Shown: in pieces, positions 15,101 through 23,845 of the stretch
How positions within the stretch are numbered: the stretch's first letter is position 1
How the letters are laid out: every line of letters begins with the position of its first letter
NCBI GenBank assembly: GCA_002633005.1
Contig: NMRA01000404.1
Span: 271,394 to 335,393, forward strand
Direction of reading: 5' to 3'
Source: Phoronis australis
Taxonomy: Eukaryota > Phoronida > Phoronidae
Length of the DNA: 64,000 nt
Translations under genes and position numbers: made by a program
The notes under the pieces: model-generated
What the model was told of the DNA's origin: nothing
The model's input: only the letters and a program-made list of their open reading frames with translations
Databases searched by the model: none

Positions 15101-18100
15101 GTTTGAGTGAACCGTTCTCATTCCATTAGTGAGGATGTTTCTTTGCAAGTATTGTCTCTTCATTGATGAAAGTCTTTCTTTGTTCTAAACTGGTCAAAAT
15201 AAAGGACTGGTTGCTTTCATTGTGTTCATGCCAGTCATTTGTGAAAAACGTACAATAGTGAGAAGTTCCTCTCATTCAATTCAAATATTGAACATTCCAC
15301 ATTTATGCACTATTTCCTCCCATATTTCAACACTGCAGTGAAGTCAATCACTGGCGGCCATCTTGTTGGTGGGTTCTGCTGGGATCAAGAGGTTATGCCT
15401 GGTCTTGTCTTACTTATGTGTGAACTTATGTTATGTTGCCTAACTTTGACGACACTTACCTCGTTCAGTTTGTCCTCGTCGCAGTGTAGTATGAAAACTA
15501 ACATAAATTTTGGAATTTTATTTTTCTCAGAGATTTACCTGGGTAGATGAAATATTACTGAGTGGTTCCATAACTGTAAATTCTTTTTTCTCCGAGATTT
15601 ACCTCGGCAAACGTAATATAACCGAATGATTTTGTTCCTGCAAATTTCTTTTGATTGGAGATTTAACGTGGTCCTTGAACTAATGCCATAATTCTGCACA
15701 CACACGATATGACTAACATGTGCAGCTGTCAGTCAGTCTTTAAATGGGCAATGAACCTACCCATTGTATCAAAAATTGGCTTCAGATTCATGTCATATGC
15801 TGCTATAAAATTAGTCTCAAGTTGCTCCTGGCTCAGATTAGAAATAATTTTATTCTAGAGAAGAGCTCTCAGGTCATTATGTTGCATTTCACGGTGATTG
15901 TTTGGAATTCAGGACAATTTATTGTAATCAATTTCAATTCAAACAAAGGATAAGAATGCTGTGACATGGCTTTGGAATAGTGAGCATAGTTTACAGAGGT
16001 TTTAAAGATGTGAGACGCATTAATCAGTAATTTTTTGTGCGAAATAGTTGAAGAATTGCCATACTTCATGTAAATTTGACTCTTATCATCAGAACCTTGT
16101 GAAAACCAGCGTTCAATAGTTCAGAAGGTTACCCAAAATAGATAAACTTTTCAATATTGAATTTTCAAATCTCTTGTTATTGTCTTAGTGACGGGGGCGA
16201 GTTTTGTGGTGTTCAATGGAGCCCTGAAGGCCAGCACAGGTCTGTCAGCTAAGTCTAGCATTGTGGAGGATGGCTTGATGGTGCAGATCACTCCTGAGAC
16301 GATGACAGCGCTGAAACAGGCCATACACGAGATGAAAGACATGACAATAAACTGTGGTGCTATAGATGCAGTGCAACATGATGAGGCAGTGCAGGTCACA
16401 TGGACTGAGGATGATAAGAATGTGAACATAGGGTAGGTATCACATCTGAGGCAGTTAGACATTATATGTGATGTGTTGGTAGACATCACATGGACTGAGG
16501 ATGATAAGAATGTGAATATAGGATAGCTGTCACATCTGAGGCAGTTAGACATGATATTTGATGTGTCTGTTTAAGTCATATACAGTTAACTAAGCCAAGT
16601 TGAAGTGATCAGCTTCATAGTGAAATGGATCATTCACACAAGTGTACGGCCTGGTAAATGCCATCTCAGAAACAATCAATGAACTTTATTAAGAAACTCG
16701 GTACTACCATCTACAAGTAAGAATTCAAACTTGTATAGACATTTATTTTACATGAAAGCAAAGGTTTCTAAAAATCCCTGTGTGTCTTTAACATCTTACA
16801 CAGTTACTGAAGGAGTATATTTCTGACATTCTGCTCACAGTGTGCACAGTTACTGAAGGAGTATATTTCTGACATTCTGCTCACAGTGTGCACAGTTACT
16901 GAAGGAGTATATTTCTGACATTCTGCTCACAGTGTGCACAGTCCCATTGACAACAANGTTAGACATTATATGTGATGTGTTGGTAGACATCACATGAACT
17001 GAGGATGATAAGAATGTGAACATAGGGTAGGTATCACATTTGAGGCAGTTAGACATTATTTGTGATGTGTTGGTAGACATCACATGAACTGAGGATGATA
17101 AGAATATGAACATAGGGTAGGTATCACATCTGAGGCAGTTAGACATTATACGTGATGTGTTGGTAGACATCACATGGACTGAGGATGATAAGAATGTGAA
17201 TATAGGATAGCTATCACATCTGAGGCAGTTAGACATGTTATTTGATGTGTCTGTTTAAGTCATATACAGTTAACTAAGCCAATTTGAAGTGATCAGCTTC
17301 ATAATGAAATAGATCATTCACACAAGTGTATGGCCTGGTAAATGCGATTTCAGAAACAATCAATGAACTTTATTAAGAAACTCGTTACTGCCATCTACAT
17401 GTAAGAATTCAAACTTGCATAGACATGTATTTTACATGAAAGCAAAGGTTTCTAAAAATCCCTGTGTGTCTTTAACGTGTTGCACAGTTACTGAAGGAGT
17501 ATATTTCTGACATTCTGCTCACATTGTGCACAGTTACTGAAGGAGTATATTTCTGACATTCTGCTCACAGTGTGCACAGTTACTGAAGGAGTATATTTCT
17601 GACATTCTGCTCACATTGTGCACAGTTACTGAAGGAGTATATTTCTGACATTCTGCTCACATTGTGCACAGTTACTGAAGGAGTATATTTCTGACATTCT
17701 GCTCACAGTGTGCACAGTCCCATTGACAACAAGCTGATGGATGGCATTCCTAGCCTCAACATCCACAATGCTACAGACTTCATTGGTGAGAACCACACAA
17801 TACGATGGACGGAGGTGTTCTTCATCCGTAACCAAGACGACGGCCACCACGACCCCATTGACCTGAGTAGGTTGGCAGAGATGTTGGCATCGGCATGCTG
17901 TATCGCTCTGACCCCTCACTTGGACAAAATGAAGGAAGCGGGTTTAACAAAGATAGGACTAAGGTGCAATATAGACTCTGACTGTGTAAGTAATCACTTG
18001 GTTCATTCTAAGATGTTGTGCTTCTGTGAACAGCTGTATGTGGGTGAGCTAGCAGTGTCTCATGATCACATGTCATGTTGCTGTTAAACAGTGGAGAGGA

Positions 18101-18464
18101 GATTGTGCCACAAAGTTTGTCAGATATTTTAGAAAACTTCCTTCATTACTGCTCATCAGGTGAATTTTTCTTTTGTATTCATTTAAATACGTAATGCTTT
18201 TTATATTTTATTCAATGTTTTCAATTGACTTTAAACTTGAAGCAAATTTAAATGATAATTTCGAGTGTGAACTTGTTCAATTTCAGCAGACGTTTTTTAT
18301 TTTCCCTCCAGGTGGGGTATGAGGTGGGTTCATGTGGCGCCACCTTGCCACCGTACTACATGACAGACTTGGACAATGAGATGATCCCAGTCATTCACAA
18401 CGCTGCCTCACAAAGTCACACTGGCCCTGTCGTCTTAGAACTTATTTTCTACGTGATTGCATGA
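165..18464 (+). CDS. ZFYVE9: SARA/endofin-type FYVE-domain endosomal adaptor (ZFYVE9/ZFYVE16 orthologue), complete, 17 coding exons
   Basis: Early-endosome scaffold that binds PI3P through a FYVE finger and, in SARA, presents Smad2/3 to the TGF-beta receptor. Coding exons: 165-222, 1521-3202, 3689-3926, 4651-4886, 5991-6090, 6695-6847, 7515-7673, 8496-8615, 11761-11799, 12085-12153, 12526-12690, 13340-13564, 13875-14062, 14666-14816, 16189-16432, 17718-17985, 18312-18464. All junctions are GT-AG with matching phase; they sum to 4248 nt (1415 aa plus TGA), close to human SARA. The N-terminus [16 protein letters not shown] resembles the conserved start of SARA and endofin. Order: acidic/Ser-rich region, FYVE (about aa 708-770), Smad-binding segment (about 772-815), PP1-like motif (831-835), SARA C-terminal domain (about 930-1415). 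Invertebrates usually have one gene for the vertebrate ZFYVE9/ZFYVE16 pair, so the symbol stands for the pair. Exon 4 and exon 15-16 boundaries are affected by repeats (see findings). A non-coding first exon probably lies upstream of 150. Confidence 0.93.
731..1128. repeat. 68-69-bp minisatellite, about 6 copies, ZFYVE9 intron 1
   Basis: Units begin AGGCAGTAATGTTCAATACT at about 731, 799, 867, 936, 1005 and 1065; one unit has a 9-base deletion. Purely intronic. Confidence 0.93.
1521..3202 (+). CDS. ZFYVE9: ZFYVE9 exon 2, large Ser/Thr/Asp-rich N-terminal exon
   Basis: Single 1682-base exon coding about aa 20-580. It enters at phase 1 (acceptor ctgttttcag) and leaves at phase 0 (CAG then gtattg). 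The product is low-complexity, acidic and rich in Ser, Thr, Pro, Gly and Asp, with no zinc finger or membrane segment; a Gly/Phe-rich stretch ([16 protein letters not shown]) lies near 2510-2560. Human SARA and endofin also code a long, poorly conserved region ahead of the FYVE finger in one large exon. Reading continues open a few codons past 3202 into intron, but the GT donor and the next exon's phase fix the end. Confidence 0.85.
4349..4447. repeat. 19-bp tandem repeat, 5 copies, ZFYVE9 intron 3
   Basis: Five consecutive copies of TTTAGTCGTTCACATGGCC. The unit shares GTTCACATGGCC with the 33-bp array that follows at 4480, so one array probably gave rise to the other. Confidence 0.93.
4480..4650. 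repeat. 33-bp tandem repeat with in-frame splice acceptors before the FYVE exon
   Basis: About five units of the form CCTACAGTTGTTCATACTGT plus CACATGGCCTTC. Each unit has a pyrimidine run and CAG; sites fall at 4500, 4533, 4566, 4599 and 4632. The 33-bp unit is 11 codons and is open in the reading frame of exon 4 ([11 protein letters not shown] repeats). Confidence 0.9.
4651..6090 (+). CDS. ZFYVE9: ZFYVE9 exons 4-5: FYVE zinc finger
   Basis: Exon 4 (4651-4886) and exon 5 (5991-6090) together code the FYVE finger. The diagnostic elements are all present: WIPDSD (WxxD motif, W708-D711), CMAC, RRHHCR (729-734), CRSC, CNTCC and GRVCSTC (RVC motif, 759-765), giving the cysteine pairs for two zinc ions and the basic patch for PI3P. 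The intron splits the finger after CGK. A Gln-rich stretch precedes the finger. The exon 4 acceptor is uncertain: a 33-bp repeat just upstream offers five further in-frame acceptors at phase 1 (starts 4501, 4534, 4567, 4600, 4633). Confidence 0.93.
5738..5900. repeat. 38-bp tandem repeat, about 4 copies, ZFYVE9 intron 4
   Basis: Units begin GTTTATGAATTATTTTCCAC at 5738, 5776, 5814 and 5852, almost identical to each other. The array ends about 90 bases before exon 5. Confidence 0.93.
6695..6847 (+). CDS. ZFYVE9: ZFYVE9 exon 6: Smad-binding segment
   Basis: Codes about aa 772-822 immediately after the FYVE finger. It contains the stretch [12 protein letters not shown] followed by a Gln/Ala turn and a Val/Ile-rich strand ending GVLKRE, which is the signature of the SARA Smad-binding domain that wraps around the Smad MH2 domain as a coil, helix and strand. 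Enters and leaves at phase 1. Endofin retains a similar segment, so this alone does not separate the two vertebrate paralogues. Confidence 0.9.
7515..7673 (+). CDS. ZFYVE9: ZFYVE9 exon 7: putative PP1-docking motif exon
   Basis: Codes about aa 823-875. KSVIFSDGI sits where vertebrate SARA has its VWFADGI stretch; K-S-V-I-F fits the RVxF consensus for protein phosphatase 1 catalytic subunit. SARA and Drosophila Sara bind PP1c, so retention of the motif suggests the same interaction here (inference). The rest is basic and Ser/Pro-rich. Phase 1 at both ends. Confidence 0.85.
8003..8263. mobile_element. Short inverted-repeat MITE in ZFYVE9 intron 7
   Basis: Sequence at 8012-8062 (CTATTTCATAAAAAGTGACT and on) is imperfectly complementary to 8200-8258 (reverse complement CTGCTTCATGAACAGTGACT), giving arms of about 50 bp around a 140-bp centre. 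No clear target-site duplication and no coding sequence. Superfamily not assigned. Confidence 0.55.
8616..11760 (+). other. ZFYVE9 intron 8, largest intron of the gene
   Basis: About 3.1 kb with no array, clear element or exon recognised. Short open frames at 9353, 10082 and 10425 have no family resemblance and no splice support. Confidence 0.6.
12085..18464 (+). CDS. ZFYVE9: ZFYVE9 exons 10-17: conserved SARA C-terminal domain
   Basis: Eight exons code about aa 929-1415, the most conserved part of the family. Landmarks: [11 protein letters not shown] (exon 11), [20 protein letters not shown] (exon 12), [13 protein letters not shown] (exon 13), [13 protein letters not shown] (exon 14), [14 protein letters not shown] (exon 15), RWTEVFFI and CPHL-like ALTPHL (exon 16), [13 protein letters not shown] ending in TGA (exon 17). 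The fold carries much of the endosomal and receptor-binding function in vertebrate SARA. Exon 15 leaves at phase 2 and exon 16 starts immediately after a 46-bp tandem array. Exon 11 adds a few residues (LDCC) relative to the human junction as I remember it. Confidence 0.92.
12747..12851. repeat. 28-bp tandem repeat, about 4 copies, ZFYVE9 intron 11
   Basis: Units of the form ATCTATCGGTCATACCCCGT plus TCACATGG, diverging towards the 3' end. Lies about 60 bases after the exon 11 donor. Confidence 0.88.
13168..13328. repeat. 31-bp tandem repeat, about 5 copies, ending at the exon 12 acceptor region
   Basis: Units begin TTAAATAACGTGTTTCTCCC at 31-bp spacing. The array ends about 12 bases before ZFYVE9 exon 12 (13340) and supplies the pyrimidine tract of its acceptor. 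Confidence 0.93.
14118..14230. repeat. Dispersed AT-rich repeat (copies near 14.1, 18.6, 43.9 and 60.8 kb)
   Basis: Related sequence of about 60-150 bp recurs at about 14118-14230, 18620-18720, 43900-44045 and 60750-60810. The common core reads roughly ATTGACCTTTTTTCATTTTT, followed in the longer copies by a TTGT-rich stretch and a block around AGAACTT-AAAATGAT. Copies are diverged and have no clear ends; a decayed MITE or SINE is likely. Confidence 0.45.
16801..16938. repeat. 46-bp minisatellite, 3 copies (left duplicate)
   Basis: Units starting CAGTTACTGAAGGAGTATAT at 16801, 16847 and 16893, followed at 16939 by the first bases of exon 16. Same array as 17485-17714 with two units fewer. 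Confidence 0.92.
16957..16957. other. Single-N contig join
   Basis: One undetermined base. Left of it the sequence stops 16 bases into what reappears as exon 16 (17718 onward); right of it the sequence restarts inside a 90-bp repeat already seen at 16396 and 16486. This is the signature of two overlapping contigs or haplotypes laid end to end (see findings). Confidence 0.9.
17485..17714. repeat. 46-bp minisatellite, 5 copies, abutting exon 16
   Basis: Five units of exactly 46 bp; the array ends at the acceptor of ZFYVE9 exon 16. Each unit ends in TGTGCACAG or TTGTGCACAG, the same bases as the true acceptor, so every unit carries a decoy AG. Confidence 0.95.
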
Positions 18465-19007
18465 CACGCCACCTGGTGTCTGTTGGTCTGCTCAAACAAT
18501 GAACTATTTACTGCTGGAGGAGTGATTTCACACTATTTGTTCCCTTTACTACAAATATTAAAACAAAACATACAGTGGAAGTGTCCAATTAGTTGTATTT
18601 TCAGTAAAGTCTCACCAATTTAGGGCAATAACAGTTGCCGAAAATTACCTTTTTTCATTTTTCAAAGGCCTCTAACAGTGTTGTGAATACCATCATTTTT
18701 TCAAAATGTCAGATGACAGCTGTGTTGCCAAACTCATGCATATGGAGGAGCATTTAATTGGGTGCTACGTAATGTTTCAAGGAAAAATGATAAAGTAAAA
18801 TTTAGCTTATCAGCCATATTGTGTCCTAAATTGGTGACGTATTAGCATAATAGTTAGTCGCACATTATTTTGTCAACTGCAATGCTAAAAATGCAGCAAA
18901 ATCCCTTTCTTAAAAGAGTTTAATGTAAGGGAATTCTGTGTTATTTTTGTGCATGACAGTGAAGACTGATGTCGTGTTGTGGTAAAAGTCGGATATAAGA
19001 TGCCTGC

Positions 19008-19063
19008 ATTTTGAGAACCAGTTTTCTCTACTGAACAATGAGCATCAAACTGGTTCTCAAAAT
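19008..19063. repeat. 56-bp palindromic repeat, copy 1
   Basis: Arms ATTTTGAGAACCAGTTT and AAACTGGTTCTCAAAAT are perfectly complementary around a 22-base centre. A second copy of identical length lies at 46202-46257 in opposite orientation and also matches in the centre apart from a few bases. The arms would form a strong hairpin. See findings. Confidence 0.8.
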
Positions 19064-21238
19064 GTGGGCACGTTATATCCAACTATTGCCCTGTGGAATG
19101 TATCATGTGACTCGAGAGTGCTGTAGTACACGTCTGATGCAGGCATATTTTACAAAGTAAAGTTTGTCTTGTTTTGTTGCCAGACTTGGATACTATGACA
19201 TACATATCTATAAAATTTTCCAACTTTCTTTACTACAATGTGGCTGATGCTATTTCCATGGTATTTATTTTACATTTTTTGGAAAACAAAAATTATGCAG
19301 CAGTCTGAAGTGTGAAGCTTAAATTTGCATACGGAGCATAACATTGACATTGTATTAGTGGAAGTCAGTGAGGCCAGTGTGTGCCTTTTACTAGTCCCTG
19401 ATATGTTAATTTGAGATGTGTGGTAATCTATAATTTTGTAATCTAGGTGATGTCAGTGTAGCATCATGCTTACGTTGTCATGGCGACCTTTTATTGCGTC
19501 GTGTATTTTGCTGAGTTTGATTCGTTTGAAGCGTTTATCTGTGTGTCCTATGAACATTGTTGTTGCCGTGGCAATGTCACTCCCGTCACATTTTGTTTTG
19601 TTTATGTCTATGACTAATTTGATTGCAGGAGTCTGTCGACGACTGAGTTAAGCTGTCAACCAGAATTACAGCCTTGTGCAAATTGTCATTTGATGCCTAT
19701 CAACTATATGACATGTGTTTAATGATATTAAGATAGAGTCTGCTTGGATTGTGCTCTACGTTTCATCGTCTTTCCTACAGGTGTCGTTGTGGGTGGCCAT
19801 GTAACAGGTCTCTGTGCCAGATTACCAATACAGGTTGCAACAACTGGTGATTAAGACTAGCAGCTTGTTTGGGTTTACTGAACACTCGCTCTGTAGATGA
19901 ACATGCTGTCTGGAAAGCATTGTAAAGTTTATGTATTTGCCTGTTACAGAGCCTTCATTTGCCAGTGTAATAGTCGAACATTAAAATATTTTCCAGAATG
20001 TTCATCATCGTATACAAATTACAAATAATCCACTTGGTGATATTTACTGTTCTTTTTGTTGTCCTCCAATCTTGTGAAATAACTGAGCCTGAGTTTGGGT
20101 AGTGCTCAAAGAGTAGTCTTGCTGAAGTTAAAGCTTTCTTATAGTGGCGGGGGAACTTGTGCTGTAGAAAGGCCAGTCTAACAGTCTTGAAGTGGACTGA
20201 CAAGTCAGCTCAAATATTTGGTTATAGTCTTCTAATGCTGTAGTTCTAGTACTTTGCCACAAAATTGTCAAATATTGATAATTGGATACCAGTTGTGTTC
20301 TTTAAATTGCAAAAATTATATGTAAATTATTTAGAGTCAAATATTTTCAGATTGATTTTATAGTGAGATGCTTTCAAAATTCAGGATTTAACATATTAGT
20401 CAATTTTGAAAAATTGAATTGTGCGTGCAATATTTTATGTGATGTCAGTAGTAGTTATTAGATTCTACGACAGTGGAATACAAACAGTAATACACGTTTC
20501 ATATTTGGAAGGTTGAACATTCAACTCTAATTGGCCGGCTATGGACCATTACTTCTGTGTGAAATTAGTTGAATGTATACTGTTACGTCCACAGATACAG
20601 ACCGTCAGTATAGGGTAAATAAGAAAATGATCTATAATTCTACAAGTGCGAAATATTTTAAGTTCTTTTATTTTTTGCCAACAGCGAAAGTGGAGAACAG
20701 TTTGTCAGCGAAATTGGTTTCATCATGATCAGTTCTTGAATTAGTTATGTCTGTATAGTTACTTCTGATATATTTTGTTGCTTTCAAACCCAGACCAGCT
20801 TGCTTATCAATAATCAGGTAAAAAATGTAAATAAATATACATATATTGCGATAATTTTTAATTCTTTTTTGGTTTCTTTGTGGGCAGGCAATGACATGGT
20901 TTTATTGTTAACTGCCCAAGTGTGTTGTGCCATCTTAGTGGCAAGTTAAGGTTCCTGGTATGCCCCATGTACTAAATTTTTGATCACATTGTCGTTTAAG
21001 ACGGTAGTAAAGGATCCTGTGTTGAGTCACAATAAAGTTGCTTTTCTAGAAGGTATGGAGTGGCATGGACTAAAAATGTTATCCAAGTTCAAAGTTCATT
21101 TTTATCTGAGTCAGCATTAGGGTGTATACGGTACTTTGTACTCCACTGTTAGAGAGTCATGCACACCCGCCCCTCGCGATAATGGTTGACATGACTTTCT
21201 TATGACGGTTAGATACCTATCGTTTTTGTCACTACTAT

Positions 21239-21639
21239 CAGGAAGAGATAACCCGATCAGGTAGAACTGCGTTTCAAGTCACACCATAGGCACTTGACGG
21301 CTCGCGTCGTATGACGTCGTATGACGTAGGCGATACAAGCCTCATTTGCATATGTTAGTGACACCTGTTGGTTCAAAAAAGAGGATCATGCCCGAGTACA
21401 TGCCTGGGAAGAGGCATCTTTTGGAAGGGTAAAACATGTCGTGTTCAAAGCATCCCAGTGCCAGTAATATGCAGTCTTTGGGGACCAAAGTGGTGTCATT
21501 TTATAGCTAAAGAGTTAATCTTTCAAACATAATGCTTTGATTTCAGATAACTTGAACATTTACTTTTGAAATCATGTTTGAAGTCACGGGGAGCTAAAAT
21601 GCGCTAAAACAGTTGTCCCTTCCTGGTTATCTCTTCCTG
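21239..21639. mobile_element. hAT-like MITE with 7-bp target duplication
   Basis: A 401-bp segment with terminal inverted repeats CAGGAAGAGATAACC and GGTTATCTCTTCCTG, flanked by CTACTAT on both sides (21232-21238 and 21640-21646). Ends beginning CAG and a duplication near 8 bp suggest hAT (an eighth base may have mutated). No transposase fragment. Intergenic, 2.2 kb before EFCAB14 module A. Confidence 0.75.
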
Positions 21640-23676
21640 CTACTATTGACATGTTTCCCTGCTAGATCTGCAAGTGTTCTACTGGAGTTTTCTGATTAGC
21701 GTCCTATCTGCAAACATGCCTAGCGTATAAAAGGAAATTATACCAGAATACCCCTAGTGCGTGCATGTGGATTAAGAGCTTTCCATTGATAAACTAAGCT
21801 TTAGTTAAAAACCATAGTTTCCTGCAAAATAGAGTAACTTTAAAATTTTTCAACACAGACACAAGTTGTTATTTACAAGTTTTTTTTTTTAATTTTTTTA
21901 GCACACTGGCTCAAAGGAGCAACTATGATAAGAAACCACGCCTTGGCTTTTAGCAACGAGTTCACTATTGCTTTCAGTAATCAGGACTTGATTTAGATCG
22001 CTTGCAACAATAAAATCGGCCTTGTTTCGTTCCCTACAAGTGCTAAAAATGATATTATGCTGAGACGAATTATTGCCCAGTTCACACCGACGTTTTCACG
22101 GCGGGCTAGTGTCTGTTGTCTAGGCGACACTAAGTGGCCGCGGGGAATTACTACAGTAACTGTAACCAATTTCAGGTTAAAATTATAAAAACGCGATGAC
22201 GTCGCTTTGGAAGAGTAAATACCCCAATGGGGAAAGATAACTTGTTTTTTTATAATCATCCGTTTTTGCAACACCAGACATAACAGAGGGGCCGGTATGA
22301 CTTATTTTTTCACGGAGTTAAAATTGTGTTTCATACTGCTAATACAGATTAACGAAATAACATTCACTGATAAGATAAGCGCCTCCCAGCAGGCCCGTTT
22401 GGAATCTTCACTCCTTTGTTCGAGGCCCCTGTCTTACAACATAACAGTTTTTCGTCGAAGCGATTTTCACGCATTAGGCCAACAAAACTGTAACCAGAAT
22501 GCAAACTGCAAGCGTTGAGAAGTCTCTGATGTGTTCCTCTAAACACAGGGATACGACGCTTGCCGCTGAAATGAGTAAAAAATCACGTTCTGTTTCTCTA
22601 CGAAAAAGTACCTTTTCTGACAAAGTTTCCTACGAAGTTGTGGGTTTTCCGACGAAAGTCCTGAAAAAAAATTTACACGGGGAGGTCCAAATAATTAGGG
22701 TCCATTTTCTCCACTAGACCACGAAAGTAACTATTATGTTTATTTGTATAATATAGCTATTTCTTAATTGTCTCTCAAGTTTGTTTTACAAGTCATAATT
22801 GTGATAGCTGCACGCAAAGCCACAAGGTGGTGATTAACATATTAATTTACTTGATTGCTGGACAAAAATACGCAACCACTTGCTGCCGGCTTCGGTATTT
22901 GGGAATACTATTCAACCCAGAAAGTGAAGAGCGTGGTAATGTTGTTAAAACCCCCAGATGCTTGGTGTACAGCTAAACAGTAGTGAAATGTCCTTACAAA
23001 CTTAACAAAAACACGATCATGCTGCTAAAATAGCAAATACGGACACCGGCAAATAAATAATTCATAAATAATAAGTGCAATAAAAATAGGGCCTACTTAG
23101 CTGTTGTTATAACGCAACTGACACGTGCTGAAATAGATTGAAATCAATAGTCCTTCAAGCATAGCATTTAACCATGACTTTTGATTTAAGAAAAGTTAAA
23201 CATTTAAACTAGAAGTTAGAACCAGTGAAAGGACGGCGTTTTTCATGAATGCGGAAATGTTCTTCCTCTATAGCTCGATAGGCGTGGTGGGCCTCAACCA
23301 CCAAACGTGATTGTTAAATTCATCATTTTCCCCACTTGTGTATTTTTCACAATTTGTTTGAAATTGATGCCACTATGTCGCCTGGGAGTAATATACATGG
23401 TCCTAGGTTTTCACCGAGTAAAACATTTTCATTGTCCTTACACTCCACTATGAATGGTGTGATTTTACCTCCAGACACGTTGCACCATGACTGTTCTATG
23501 TATACTGTTTCTCCAATGGGGCTAAACATATTCTACACTTCCCCAGCTAATCACCTTGTTTATCGCTGTTTACATTTTTCAAAAAATCTTGTTTACCATC
23601 ACGGCGATTTCAGGTAAACCGCTCTGTCCGATGAACCGCTGTAATTTCTTGTTTGCCTCAGGCAAACAGCACCTGA

Positions 23677-23684
23677 TGACGTCA
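23677..23684. promoter_or_regulatory. Perfect CRE palindrome upstream of EFCAB14 module A
   Basis: TGACGTCA lies 162 bases before the module A ATG. Just upstream, at about 23651-23667, is a palindrome GTTTGCCTCAGGCAAAC. The position is suitable for a proximal promoter CREB/ATF site, but an 8-base match can occur by chance; function is inferred. Confidence 0.4.
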
Positions 23685-23845
23685 CACAGTCCCGTACGCA
23701 CCTTCCGTGACTATTGGGGGTTGACTGTCAGTGTTGGCTCTGCGTGTCCCACGTTTGTACTGTAAATTTATTACCGTCAGTGTCGGTTTTCACGTGATAG
23801 TAGTTTCATGTCGCTGTTGAAGATGTTTCACTAATCGATACTAAA

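Larger units (their letters stand above)
16396..17259. repeat. 90-bp tandem repeat spanning the exon 15 splice donor
   Basis: Unit begins TCACATGGACTGAGGATGAT and contains the last 37 bases of ZFYVE9 exon 15, the donor and the first intron bases. Copies start at 16396 (the real exon), 16486, 16990, 17080 and 17170, exactly 90 bp apart within each group. Copies at 16990 and 17080 keep the donor GTAGGT; copies at 16486 and 17170 have lost it (ATAGCT). Confidence 0.9.
18465..23845. other. 3' UTR of ZFYVE9 and intergenic region up to the EFCAB14 promoter A
   Basis: No coding exon recognised. Candidate polyadenylation hexamers on + are ATTAAA at 18557-18562, AATAAA at 20830-20835 and AATAAA at 21031-21036 (followed by GT/T-rich sequence); I cannot tell which is used. 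Contains a palindromic repeat (19008-19063), a hAT-like MITE (21239-21639) and a CpG-richer stretch at about 22070-22700. Short open frames at 21993-22717 look random. The last 250 bases before 23846 look promoter-like. Confidence 0.6.

Noticed and set aside
16151-17236. Minus-strand ORFs with [19 protein letters not shown] repeats
   Set aside because: Antisense reading of ZFYVE9 exon 15 and its 90-bp duplicates; one of them crosses the N at 16957.
18885-19082. Possible conserved small protein with FENQFDA.CS.EKTGSQN, also seen at 46159
   Set aside because: Similarity comes entirely from the 56-bp palindrome; outside it the frames are unrelated.
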